In this document: piece by piece, positions 25,678 through 33,874 of the stretch
Numbering within the stretch: position 1 is the first letter of the stretch
Layout: the number at the start of each line of letters is the position of its first letter
DNA from: Chitinophagaceae bacterium IBVUCB2
Lineage (GTDB): Bacteria; Bacteroidota; Bacteroidia; Chitinophagales; Chitinophagaceae
Direction: 5' to 3'
Length of the DNA: 64,000 nt
Assembly (NCBI GenBank): GCA_002127295.1
Contig: NFUV01000001.1
Coordinates: 1,240,001 to 1,304,000 of the forward strand
The notes under the pieces: generated by a model
Told to the model about the DNA's origin: nothing
The model's database searches: none
The model's input: the letters and a program-made list of their open reading frames with translations, nothing else
Position numbers and translations under genes: made by a program

Positions 25678-25685
25678 TATCTTTC
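25678..25685 (+). promoter_or_regulatory. Candidate -7 box for kdgK
   Basis: TATCTTTC matches TAnnTTTG at all but the last base and lies 36 bases before the kdgK ATG. No clear -33 TTTG is present 19 bases upstream, which fits a promoter that needs help from a regulator. Confidence 0.35.
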
Positions 25686-25721
25686 AAGCAATTCAATAAA
25701 CAAATAATAAACTATAAGAAC

Positions 25722-26747
25722 ATGTCAAAGAAAGTTGTAACGATGGGAGAAATAATGTTGCGTTTATCAACTCCCGATTTCAAACGTTTTGTACAGGCCG
25801 ATACATTTGATATTACTTATGGCGGTGGAGAAGCCAACGTAGCTGCAGCTTTATGTAACTACGGACTTAACGGAACATTTGTAACTAAAGTGCCAAACAA
25901 TCCAATTGGCCAGGCTGCTATTAATCACCTGCGTCGTTATGGTGTAGATACACAGTTCATCGCAAGAGGTGGTGAAAGATTGGGTATTTACTTTTTGGAA
26001 ACCGGTGCTTCTATGAGAGCATCACAAGTTGTTTACGACAGAGCACATGCTTCTATTGCAGAAGTAGAAATAAGTGAATTTGATTTTGATAAAATATTAG
26101 ATGGAGCTGATTGGTTTCATACTACTGGAATTACGCCTGCACTAAGCGATAAAGCCGCTGCCCTTACGTTAGCTGCTTTAAAAGCTGCTAAAGCAAAAGG
26201 CATTACCACCAGTATAGATTTGAATTTTCGTAAAAAATTATGGACCAAAGAAAAGGCCCGTGAAGTAATGACTGGTCTTTGCGAATTTGTGGATGTATGT
26301 ATCGGTAACGAAGAAGATGCTGATCTGTGCTTAGGTTTTAAAGCAGCTAATACTGATGTAACCAAAGGTGAATTGAACCTTGATGGTTTTAAAGATGTGT
26401 TCCAGCAAATGAAAGCGAAGTTTGGTTTCAAGTTTATCGCTTCTTCATTAAGAGAAAGCCATAGTGCAAGTGATAACGGATGGAGTGCATTGGTATATGA
26501 TGGCAGCGAATATTATCATACCAAGCAATATAATGTTCGCATTGTTGACCGTGTAGGTAGCGGCGATTCATTTGCCAGTGGATTGATTTATGGATTGGTT
26601 ACTGGTATGCCAATGAATGAAGCGGCAGAATTTGGCGTAGCTGCATCAGCTATCAAACATACAATACCCGGAGATCTGAACCATGCTACATTGAGTGATG
26701 TGAAAGACCTGATGAAGGGTGATGGAAGCGGAAGAGTGCAGAGATAA
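25722..26747 (+). CDS. kdgK: 2-keto-3-deoxygluconate kinase (PfkB family)
   Basis: 341 residues. PfkB features are intact: N-terminal MGEIMLRLSTPDFKRF, the substrate-binding GGGEANVAAALCNYG, the mid-protein TTSIDLNFRKKLW and GNEEDADLCLG, and the C-terminal anion-hole/catalytic motif RVGSGDSFASGLIYGL with the general-base Asp. It phosphorylates KDG to KDPG with ATP. It begins its own transcription unit after uxaC (candidate operator and -7 box upstream) and is followed by the YhcH-type gene and eda. Its last codons run into a dispersed repeat shared with fabI. Confidence 0.93.
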   Translation: MSKKVVTMGEIMLRLSTPDFKRFVQADTFDITYGGGEANVAAALCNYGLNGTFVTKVPNNPIGQAAINHLRRYGVDTQFIARGGERLGIYFLETGASMRASQVVYDRAHASIAEVEISEFDFDKILDGADWFHTTGITPALSDKAAALTLAALKAAKAKGITTSIDLNFRKKLWTKEKAREVMTGLCEFVDVCIGNEEDADLCLGFKAANTDVTKGELNLDGFKDVFQQMKAKFGFKFIASSLRESHSASDNGWSALVYDGSEYYHTKQYNVRIVDRVGSGDSFASGLIYGLVTGMPMNEAAEFGVAASAIKHTIPGDLNHATLSDVKDLMKGDGSGRVQR

Positions 26748-26781
26748 TGCCCCTGTCCCCTAAAGGGAGACTTAGGTCAAT
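26747..26781 (+). repeat. Dispersed intergenic repeat, copy A
   Basis: This 35-base segment starts on the last base of the kdgK stop codon and contains CCCCTAAAGGG followed by ACTTAGGTCAAT. An inverted copy at 51401-51438 matches 34 of its 35 bases with three single-base insertions; similarity extends into the stop codon itself (GATAATGCCCC in both). Confidence 0.7.
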
Positions 26782-26816
26782 CATTTATTTTATTTAGCAT
26801 AAATTCTTTAAAGAAA

Positions 26817-27266
26817 ATGATAGTAGATACAATTGCAAATGCTTCTAAGTATTTTTCATTGCATCCATTGTTTGCAAATGCGTTTGAATATATTAATCAA
26901 ACAGATTTGGCAAATGCACCAGATGGGAAGTCAGATATTTCAGATGGATTGAAAGCTATTTTTTCGAATAAGCCTGGTGTTGCGGCGGAAGCGTCCGTGG
27001 CTAAGTTTGAATGTCATAATAATAATATTGATATTCAGCTTTGTATTAATGGTGTGGAAACAATTGGCTGGAAGCCAAGAGAGAAATGCAAAAACGAAAA
27101 TGCTGGTTACAACCCGGAGAAAGATGTACAGTTGTACCATGAACAGCCAGATATGTATTTTCAATTAACCAACGGGCAGTTTGCAATCTTCTTTCCGGAA
27201 GATGTGCATGCACCCATGATTGGTGAAGGAGAAATAAAGAAATTAGTAATTAAAGTAAAGATCTAA
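26817..27266 (+). CDS. YhcH/YjgK/YiaL-family (DUF386) cupin protein
   Basis: 149 residues. Family features: N-terminal MIVDTIANASKYFSLHP, VAKFECHNNNIDIQLCINGVETIGW and the C-terminal FAIFFPEDVHAPMI with the metal-binding His. The beta-sandwich/cupin fold binds a metal and the family acts on sugar acids or their anomers; members are regularly encoded in uronate, sialate and alginate loci. Between kdgK and eda it probably handles an anomer or intermediate of galacturonate breakdown. The exact reaction is not known from sequence. Confidence 0.85.
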   Translation: MIVDTIANASKYFSLHPLFANAFEYINQTDLANAPDGKSDISDGLKAIFSNKPGVAAEASVAKFECHNNNIDIQLCINGVETIGWKPREKCKNENAGYNPEKDVQLYHEQPDMYFQLTNGQFAIFFPEDVHAPMIGEGEIKKLVIKVKI

Positions 27267-27361
27267 CCACAAAGAACACTAAGATAGACCCACGAAGGAC
27301 ACAAAATCGCTTTGTGTTCTCTGTGAAAAAACTCTGAGTCCTCTGTGGTAAAAAAAAATAT
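27267..27361. repeat. Intergenic ACCACAAAG-type degenerate palindrome
   Basis: The whole 95-base gap between the YhcH-type gene and eda is an imperfect inverted repeat: it opens ACCACAAAGAACAC and closes CCTCTGTGGT, with a central AGGACACAAA...TTTGTGTTCT hairpin. It is not a classic terminator because the T run is missing on the plus strand. It looks like a decayed repeat element. Confidence 0.5.
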
Positions 27362-28024
27362 ATGAGCAAGACACAACAAATAACAGACGCCGTAGTAGCA
27401 CAGGGCATATTGCCTTTATACTTCAACCCTAGTGAAGAAGTAAGTGTTGATGTATTGAGAGCTATCTACAAAGCCGGCATCAAAGCAGTAGAATATACCA
27501 ACCGTGGTGAAGCTGCATTGAGTAATTTCAAAAAAATGGTAGAAATAAGAAATGCAGAAATGCCCGGTATATTATTGGGTGTTGGTACCATTAAGAATAT
27601 GCAACAGGCCAATGATTATATGGCTGCCGGTGCAGACTTTTTAGTGAGCCCGGGTTTTGTAAAAGAAGTAGCTGATTATGCAGTAGCCAATGATATTTTC
27701 TATGCTCCCGGTTGTATGACACCGACAGAGATCATTGCTGCAGAAAATGCCGGGTTAAAGTTCATCAAACTATTTCCGGGAAATATGCTCGGTACCGAAT
27801 TTTTGACCACTATTAAAGATATTTTTCCAAAACTATTGTTCATGCCAACGGGTGGTGTGGATACAACCAAGGAAAATATTGAAAGCTGGTACAAAGCTGG
27901 TGTATGTGCCGTAGGCATGGGAAGTAAACTGATCAGCAAAAAATTAATGGAATCAAAAGATTATACAACGATTGAAACAGAAACAAAAAAAGTGTTGGAA
28001 ACCATTGCCTCGATAAAAAAGTAA
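27362..28024 (+). CDS. eda: 2-keto-3-deoxy-6-phosphogluconate aldolase
   Basis: 220 residues, class I aldolase of the KDPG/KHG family. Visible features: the N-terminal Glu/Arg region VEYTNRGEAALSNF, LGVGTIKNMQQANDYMAAGADFLVSPGF, GCMTPTEIIAAENAGLKFIKLFPG with the Schiff-base Lys in FIKLFP, and the phosphate-binding MPTGGVDTT. It splits KDPG to pyruvate and glyceraldehyde-3-phosphate and so ends the galacturonate pathway begun by uxaC. A short hairpin follows (AAATGCTT/AAGCATTT), then the transporter gene. Confidence 0.95.
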   Translation: MSKTQQITDAVVAQGILPLYFNPSEEVSVDVLRAIYKAGIKAVEYTNRGEAALSNFKKMVEIRNAEMPGILLGVGTIKNMQQANDYMAAGADFLVSPGFVKEVADYAVANDIFYAPGCMTPTEIIAAENAGLKFIKLFPGNMLGTEFLTTIKDIFPKLLFMPTGGVDTTKENIESWYKAGVCAVGMGSKLISKKLMESKDYTTIETETKKVLETIASIKK

Positions 28025-28051
28025 ATGCTTTCTGAATTTCACTAAGCATTT
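28023..28051 (+). terminator. Weak hairpin between eda and the transporter
   Basis: AAATGCTT (28023-28030) pairs perfectly with AAGCATTT (28044-28051) but has no T run after it, so it may pause or protect the transcript rather than end it. Confidence 0.35.
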
Positions 28052-28072
28052 AAACGCCTAAATACTTGCCAA

Positions 28073-29443
28073 ATGACCCAAGCAACGATTGGAAAATACA
28101 GGTGGACGATTTGCACCCTTTTGTTTTTCGCAACTACAGTTAATTATCTTGACCGTCAGGTGTTGAGTTTATTAGCACCCGATCTATCAAAAGAATTTGG
28201 CTGGACCAATTCGGATTATGCAAATATCACTTCCGTATTCCAATTTGTATATGCCATCTCCATGCTTTTTGCAGGACGATTGATTGATAAATTAGGTACT
28301 AAGGCGGGTTTTACATGGGCCATTATTATTTGGTCCATTGGTGCCATCATGCATGCAGTAGCTGTACCGATCGGAACAGGTGTTTCAAATGTTTTTGCAT
28401 GGATCGGTATTGGTGCTGTGCCTGTTTCCATTGCAGGTTTTATGGTAGCAAGGGCTGTATTAGGTTTGGGAGAATCAGGAAACTTTCCCGCAGCTATTAA
28501 AGCCACAGCAGAATACTTTCCAAAAAAAGAAAGGTCGTTTGCTACAGGCATTTTTAATTCGGGAGCAAATGTTGGCGCCATATTAGCACCGCTTACTGTT
28601 CCCTGGATCGCTGAAACATGGAACTGGCAAACTGCATTTTTAATAATTGGTGCAATTGGATTTATCTGGCTACTATTCTGGAAAATCTATTATGCAATTC
28701 CCCGTCAGCAAAAAAGACTTTCTGCTACTGAGTTAGCCTATATTGAAATTGATAAAGAAGATGAACCCGTTAGCGAAAACACCAATGAGAAAGCAGCAAA
28801 AGTTTCTTGGGTTAAACTATTAGGCTATAAACAAACCTGGGCATTTGCTTTTGGCAAAATGATGACCGACGGTGTATGGTGGTTCTTCCTATTTTGGCTA
28901 CCAAAATATCTTGATGCCCAATATGGAATGACGGGTAAAGAGATCATGCTTCCATTAGCCGTCCTATATAGTATGACCATGTTCGGCAGTATCGGTGGTG
29001 GCTACTTCCCTACTTATTTTATCAATAAAGGATATAACCCTTACGATGGAAGAATGAAAGCAATGTTCTTGATTGCCATTATTCCATTGGTAGTATTAGC
29101 AGCACAACCATTTGGTTATATTTCCTTCTGGGTACCGGTAATATTAATTGGCATTGGCGCCTCTGCACACCAGGCATGGAGTGCAAATATATTTACAACC
29201 GTGTCTGATATGTTTCCGAAAAAAGCTGTTGCATCTGTTGTAGGTATTGGCGGCATGGCCGGTGGATTAGGTGGTGTAGCTATTTCTAAGATCGGTGGTG
29301 CTTTGTTCGATCATTACAAAGCACTCGGGCATATACAAACTGGTTATACCATTATGTTTACGTTTTGTGCTGTTGCTTACTTAATAGCATGGTTTGTTAT
29401 GAAGGCATTAGTACCGAAATATAAACCTATTACTGACTTATAA
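28073..29443 (+). CDS. exuT: Hexuronate transporter of the major facilitator superfamily (ExuT-like)
   Basis: 456 residues with 12 hydrophobic segments. The MFS signature between helices 2 and 3 reads FAGRLIDKLGTKAGF, and helix 1 contains TVNYLDRQVLSLLAPDL, the pattern of the anion:cation symporter group that holds ExuT. RAVLGLGESGNFPAAIKATAEYFP is the conserved helix 4 region. In this context it brings galacturonate, set free in the periplasm, across the inner membrane by proton symport. It is the last gene of the pectin locus; a terminator follows. Other hexuronates or KDG could also be substrates. Confidence 0.88.
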   Translation: MTQATIGKYRWTICTLLFFATTVNYLDRQVLSLLAPDLSKEFGWTNSDYANITSVFQFVYAISMLFAGRLIDKLGTKAGFTWAIIIWSIGAIMHAVAVPIGTGVSNVFAWIGIGAVPVSIAGFMVARAVLGLGESGNFPAAIKATAEYFPKKERSFATGIFNSGANVGAILAPLTVPWIAETWNWQTAFLIIGAIGFIWLLFWKIYYAIPRQQKRLSATELAYIEIDKEDEPVSENTNEKAAKVSWVKLLGYKQTWAFAFGKMMTDGVWWFFLFWLPKYLDAQYGMTGKEIMLPLAVLYSMTMFGSIGGGYFPTYFINKGYNPYDGRMKAMFLIAIIPLVVLAAQPFGYISFWVPVILIGIGASAHQAWSANIFTTVSDMFPKKAVASVVGIGGMAGGLGGVAISKIGGALFDHYKALGHIQTGYTIMFTFCAVAYLIAWFVMKALVPKYKPITDL

Positions 29444-29470
29444 AGAACCACCAACCCTCCCAATAAATAA

Positions 29471-29500
29471 GACTCCTCTTTTTGAGGAGTTCTTAATTAT
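29471..29500 (+). terminator. Terminator closing the pectin locus
   Basis: ACTCCTC (29472-29478), a five-T loop and GAGGAGT (29484-29490) followed by TCTTAATT. It can act in both directions between the converging transporter and oxygenase genes. Confidence 0.7.
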
Positions 29501-29539
29501 ATACCTGTTCAGTTTAGAGAAAGTTATGCTTGATAGTCT

Positions 29540-30304
29540 CTATTTTTTCTTCACATCCAATTCTTTTATCTGTTCTTTATAATCAGCTGGCAGCAAAATA
29601 CTTTTCAGCAACCAATCCATCTTCATCAATCGGCTGATTTTATATATCGGTACCACGGGTGTAAGTAGAGAAAAATCTTTAAACTGCAACAATTCTTTTA
29701 CCCTGTCAGGCACTACTAATTTTTGTCCTTCTATCAATACTTTAAAACGCATGGCACCGAGATGCTTTTTATATTGCTTAAAAAGATCGGCAGTGTATTC
29801 ACTTTTTTGCAGGTCTGCCATTAAATGTAAATGCCGTACCGGCAGCCATTCAATATAGGTTGCAGGCAACTCCTTCAATCGCATTCTTGTGCCAACACGA
29901 TAAAATACATTGTACACTTCTTCCTTTTCTTCGTTGCTCAATTTCTTTTCCAACAATTCGTAAGAGGCAATGGAATAATGTATCAGCATAAACAATACAT
30001 CACGGTAAGCCCAATCGGGTATGGAAGAGCCCCGATTTTTTTCAACGGCTGTATGTATCTGCCGCATTGTATCGATTGCTTTATGCGCTTCTGCTGCTGG
30101 CGAAAAAATTATCTTTCTTGCATAGCTAACTGTAGAAAACAACCGTCCTAATGGATCAGCCGGAAGTCTGCCGGTAAAATAAAGCCAGTCGACAGCTTTA
30201 TTAAGTGCAAATTCTGCCGCCGCCCCTGCAAAAATGAAAAGTACAGTATCACTCTTGCCCCAGATTTTTCTAACGATCGAATTTTCTTCTACAAAGAATT
30301 GCAT
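29540..30304 (-). CDS. DUF2236 oxygenase-like protein (MpaB/rubber oxygenase family)
   Basis: 254 residues, all-alpha. It shows the family pattern: IVRKIWGKSDTVLFIFAGAAAEFALN at the start, PLGRLFSTVSYARKIIF, AEAHKAIDTMRQIHTAV (a His of the heme site), DVLFMLIHYSIASYELL, and PVRHLHLMADLQ. The family contains the latex-clearing protein of actinomycetes and fungal MpaB and is expected to bind b-type heme. No signal peptide is seen, so it is probably cytoplasmic. It is transcribed against the pectin locus and is unlikely to belong to it. The natural substrate is unknown. Confidence 0.8.
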   Translation of the reverse strand: MQFFVEENSIVRKIWGKSDTVLFIFAGAAAEFALNKAVDWLYFTGRLPADPLGRLFSTVSYARKIIFSPAAEAHKAIDTMRQIHTAVEKNRGSSIPDWAYRDVLFMLIHYSIASYELLEKKLSNEEKEEVYNVFYRVGTRMRLKELPATYIEWLPVRHLHLMADLQKSEYTADLFKQYKKHLGAMRFKVLIEGQKLVVPDRVKELLQFKDFSLLTPVVPIYKISRLMKMDWLLKSILLPADYKEQIKELDVKKK

Positions 30305-30384
30305 AATGTCGATTTCCTTTATACTAAGTTACACATCATTCATAATCTTACCTTGTGCTATATTTATATTCCTAATTATTTAAA

Positions 30385-31227
30385 ATGAAATCAATAGTTC
30401 TAATTTCTCTGTTTGCTTTTTCTTTGGTGCAAACTTCAGCGCAGTCATACAGCAAACCATTTGTACTGGGTGTGGTTGATGAAGTACAATCAAACCTATT
30501 AAAAGAAAAAAGGACCATCAATATTTATCTTCCCGAAGGGTACAACAGCAGCGATACTGTAAAATACCCTGTCATTTATTTATTAGATGGAGGAGCTGAT
30601 GAAGATTTTATACATATTGTTGGTTTAGTGCAGTTCAATAATTTTTCATGGATCAATCGGGTTCCTAAATCAATTGTAGTTGGTATTGCCAACACCGACA
30701 GAAAAAGAGACTTTGCTTATCCAACAACTATTGAAGAAGATAAAAAACGTTATCCCAGTGCCGGTAAATCTGAGACCTTTATTGCTTTTATTGAAAAAGA
30801 ACTTCAACCCTATATCAATAAAAAGTATAACAGCAATAATATTAAAACTCTTATCGGGCAATCGCTGGGCGGTTTATTAGCAACCGAAATATTATTAAAG
30901 AAACCAACACTGTTCAATAAATATATTATTGTAAGCCCAAGCCTTTGGTGGGATGATGCTTCTTTATTAAAACAAACCTCCGCCATTTTACAAGAATCGT
31001 TTACACAAAAAACAGATGTTTACATTGGTGTTGGCAAAGAGGGTTTAGCTCCCAGTGCCATACCGCATGTTATGGAAGTTGATGCTAACCTATTAGTAGA
31101 AAAACTAAGAAGCTCAAAAAGTAAAAGCCTCGCCGTGCATTTTGATTACCTGCCCCAAGAAGATCATGCTACCATTTCTCACCAGGCGGTGTTCAATGCA
31201 TTTCGGTTATTATACCCGTCAAAATAA
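30385..31227 (+). CDS. Secreted alpha/beta-hydrolase of the esterase D/IroE type
   Basis: 280 residues with signal peptide (SIVLISLFAFSLVQTSAQS). The core reads KRTINIYLPEGYNSSD, YPVIYLLDGGADEDF, then IGQSLGGLLATEIL with the nucleophilic Ser, VSPSLWWDD and a C-terminal EDHATISH carrying the catalytic His. This is the PF00756-type esterase fold, related to enterobactin esterase and feruloyl esterases. The substrate is not predictable; it could hydrolyse siderophore or phenolic esters in the periplasm. Its own short promoter-like TACCTTGT is seen near 30352. Confidence 0.85.
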   Translation: MKSIVLISLFAFSLVQTSAQSYSKPFVLGVVDEVQSNLLKEKRTINIYLPEGYNSSDTVKYPVIYLLDGGADEDFIHIVGLVQFNNFSWINRVPKSIVVGIANTDRKRDFAYPTTIEEDKKRYPSAGKSETFIAFIEKELQPYINKKYNSNNIKTLIGQSLGGLLATEILLKKPTLFNKYIIVSPSLWWDDASLLKQTSAILQESFTQKTDVYIGVGKEGLAPSAIPHVMEVDANLLVEKLRSSKSKSLAVHFDYLPQEDHATISHQAVFNAFRLLYPSK

Positions 31228-31230
31228 AAA

Positions 31231-31256
31231 ACTCCCCGCCCAGCGAGGAGTCTATT
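31231..31256. terminator. Bidirectional terminator between esterase and citrate synthase genes
   Basis: ACTCC-C-CGC-CCA-GCG-A-GGAGT forms an eight-pair stem with one mismatch, with A-rich sequence before it and CTATTTTTA after it, so it can serve both converging genes. Confidence 0.65.
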
Positions 31257-31278
31257 TTTAAATTTATTTTTTCTTTTC

Positions 31279-32604
31279 TTACTCACCCCAAATATTATCC
31301 TTTCCATCTAACCACTGCTTCACCAGATCAGTTGTCACTGACTTTGGTCTTTCTAATGGAAAGTTTAAAGCTCTGTCCCAACACAAACTTGCTAATACAC
31401 CCAATGAACGGCTAACAGCAAATAGTACGGTGTAAAATTCAAACTCCTTCATTCCATAATGTACCAGTAATGCACCGCTATGTGCATCTACATTTGGCCA
31501 GGGGTTTTTAATTTTTCCGAGTGATTGTAAAATCGGTGGCACCGTATCATAGATATTCCAAATGGTTTGTACCAACTTATCATCCGGCATATGTTTTTTT
31601 CCAAATTCCATTTGTGCAGTAAAGCGGGGATCGGTTTTACGCAGCACGGCATGACCATACCCAGGTACCACTTTTCCTTCACTCAATGTCTGTTTTACAT
31701 AGTCCGCAATTTGTTCTTTGGTTGGCGCATCAGTTTGTAATTGCTCCTGCATTTCAAATACCCACTTAATAACTTCCTGGTTAGCTAATCCATGTAAAGG
31801 ACCGGCAAGTCCATTCATCCCGGCTGCATAACTCAAATAAGGATCGCTTAATGCAGAACCAACCAAATGTGTAGTGTGTGCAGATACGTTACCACCTTCA
31901 TGGTCGGCATGTATCGTCATATACAACCGCATCAATTCTTTAAAGCTTTCATCTTCAAAACCCATCATGTGGGCAAAGTTGCCCGCCCAATCCAATAACC
32001 CGTTGGGTTGAATATGATCTCCGAATTTGTATTTTCTTCTATAAATATAAGCTGCTACACGAGGCAATCTTGCTATCAGATCCATGCTATCATCAAACAT
32101 CGCTTCCCAATAATCCTTTTTGCTCATGCCTGCTGCATACTTTTTTGCAAACTGGCTTTCAGTTTGCAACGCCATCACCGCCACTACAAACTGTGTCATG
32201 GGATGAGTGCTTAGTGGCAACGCTTCAATTGAGGCAAAAACATGATTAGGCACATGACTTCTTCTTTGCCATACAGAACTGATATGATGCACATCATCGT
32301 CAGAAGGCAACTCTCCCACCAGCATTAAATAAAATAATCCTTCAGGCAATGGTTCCGAACCTCCGGGAGCTTTTGTCAATTTTTCTTGTAATTCAGGAAT
32401 GGAATAACCCCTGAAACGAATTCCGTCCTGGGCATCCAGCAAAGAAGTTTCGGTAATAAGGCCAGTTATACCCCGCATTCCCTGGTACACTTGCGATAGT
32501 TGTACTTCTCCAATTACTTTGTTTCCATGCTCCTTCAGCAGGTCCTTTATTTCAGCCCCTACTGTGTCAGCTTTCGCCTTGAACCGGTCTTTTATAATTC
32601 CCAT
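31279..32604 (-). CDS. gltA: Citrate synthase of the eukaryotic (mitochondrial-like) type
   Basis: 441 residues. The sequence follows the mitochondrial rather than the enterobacterial pattern: YQGMRGITGLITETSLLDA, GIRFRGYSIPELQEKL, HADHEGGNVSAHTTHLVGSA, MNGLAGPLHGLANQEVIKW, VPGYGHAVLRKTDPR and PNVDAHSGALL. These segments contain the three catalytic residues (His in LHGLANQ, His in GYGHA, Asp in VDAHSG). It condenses acetyl-CoA and oxaloacetate in the TCA cycle. It stands alone on its transcript. The bacterial hexameric type with its NADH site is replaced by the type usually dimeric in mitochondria, known from some Bacteroidota. Confidence 0.93.
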   Translation of the reverse strand: MGIIKDRFKAKADTVGAEIKDLLKEHGNKVIGEVQLSQVYQGMRGITGLITETSLLDAQDGIRFRGYSIPELQEKLTKAPGGSEPLPEGLFYLMLVGELPSDDDVHHISSVWQRRSHVPNHVFASIEALPLSTHPMTQFVVAVMALQTESQFAKKYAAGMSKKDYWEAMFDDSMDLIARLPRVAAYIYRRKYKFGDHIQPNGLLDWAGNFAHMMGFEDESFKELMRLYMTIHADHEGGNVSAHTTHLVGSALSDPYLSYAAGMNGLAGPLHGLANQEVIKWVFEMQEQLQTDAPTKEQIADYVKQTLSEGKVVPGYGHAVLRKTDPRFTAQMEFGKKHMPDDKLVQTIWNIYDTVPPILQSLGKIKNPWPNVDAHSGALLVHYGMKEFEFYTVLFAVSRSLGVLASLCWDRALNFPLERPKSVTTDLVKQWLDGKDNIWGE

Positions 32605-32728
32605 AAACCCTGATTTTACAATGCTTTCAACGAAAAAAAATTCAATATGTAAAGTTATGCAATGCCCCCTGCAGCAACAAAAATTTGAACTGATTGTTGC
32701 ATTAGGATTGTATTAATTACCTGCTTTT

Positions 32729-33826
32729 TTATTTGGGAGTGAGCCGGTATAGCCGGTATGCAACAATGGAGAAAAGAATATTGGGCATCCATGCAGCCAG
32801 CATTGGTGGAAAGTCAGCTTTGGTAGCAAATACCGTTGAGAAACGGTCGGAGATTATAAATAATGCGGCAATCGTAATGCCTAATGCAAGATGCATACCG
32901 CTACCGCCTCTTGTTTTTCGACTGGCAATTGCGGCACCAATTAAAGTTAATAGTAATACGGAAGCTGGTGTGGCAGTTCTCCTGTACCGCTCCACTTTTA
33001 CAGCATTTAACCCTTCTGATCCCCGCAGTTCTTCTTGCTTGATATAGGCAATCAACTCAGGTGTTGTTAGCTTGTCTTTTATATAATCGTCTTTTACTAA
33101 TTCTTCCGGTTTTAGATTCAGGGTGATCAGCATTGTATCTCGAAAATTTGTTCGTTCCCCCATGGAGTCAATATACCGTTCGGTAGCACTGAAGAGTTTC
33201 CATCGCCGGGTTGCGGTATCCCACTTAATAGAACCTGCCCGTAAATTATACACCAGTTTATTATTTTTTACCGTCTCCAGGAAAAAACCTTGTGCCGATT
33301 TACTTGCCGTATCAAAATTTCTGATGCCCACAAAAGTATTGGTGTCAGTCCTTTTATAGAAACAACGGGTGCAATTTCCATCAACCCGGTTTTTGGTGGG
33401 GTCACTCTTGTCTAAATAATTAGCTTTAAAACTACTTTGAATGGCATTTGCTTTTGGAATCCAATAGCGGTAGCCAACCCATAGTAATGCAGATAATAAT
33501 ATTCCACCCACTAAATACGGTCTTAAAAAACGATTATAGCTGGTACCACTGGCAAGTATGGCAATAATCTCTGACCGGGTTGCCATACGGCTAGTAAAAA
33601 ATATTACTGCAATAAAAACAAACAGAGGGAACAAAAGACTCCATATGAAAGGGACAAAGCCAAAATAATATTGCTGGATGATCTGGCTGGTGTTTAGCTT
33701 AGAACGGATAAAATCTTCGCTTTTCTCACTGCTGTCAACCGCTACGGCTACCACTGTAAATAATAGCAGGCAGAAAAAGAAAGTCACCAGCAGTTTCTTC
33801 AATATGTACCAGTCAATTTTCCGCAT
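32729..33826 (-). CDS. LptF/LptG-family lipopolysaccharide export permease
   Basis: 365 residues. Three N-terminal membrane helices (WYILKKLLVTFFFCLLLFTV; IWSLLFPLFVFIAVIFF; YLVGGILLSALLWVGY), a periplasmic beta-jelly-roll region about 120-270, and three C-terminal helices (ASVLLLTLIGAAIA; HLALGITIAALFII; PNILFSIVAYRLY) give the YjgP/YjgQ topology. The Lpt complex LptB2FG lifts LPS from the inner membrane. Only one permease gene is visible here; the partner and LptB must lie elsewhere. A -7 box (33832-33839) ends five bases before the ATG. Confidence 0.88.
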   Translation of the reverse strand: MRKIDWYILKKLLVTFFFCLLLFTVVAVAVDSSEKSEDFIRSKLNTSQIIQQYYFGFVPFIWSLLFPLFVFIAVIFFTSRMATRSEIIAILASGTSYNRFLRPYLVGGILLSALLWVGYRYWIPKANAIQSSFKANYLDKSDPTKNRVDGNCTRCFYKRTDTNTFVGIRNFDTASKSAQGFFLETVKNNKLVYNLRAGSIKWDTATRRWKLFSATERYIDSMGERTNFRDTMLITLNLKPEELVKDDYIKDKLTTPELIAYIKQEELRGSEGLNAVKVERYRRTATPASVLLLTLIGAAIASRKTRGGSGMHLALGITIAALFIISDRFSTVFATKADFPPMLAAWMPNILFSIVAYRLYRLTPK

Positions 33827-33831
33827 TCGCT

Positions 33832-33839
33832 CAAAAGTA
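33832..33839 (-). promoter_or_regulatory. -7 promoter box of the LptF/G gene, immediately before its ATG
   Basis: TACTTTTG on the minus strand matches TAnnTTTG exactly and ends five bases before the start codon (33826), so the transcript would be leaderless or nearly so. Confidence 0.45.
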
Positions 33840-33874
33840 GAAGAAAAAAAGTTGTCGGCTTGTGAAAGATATTA

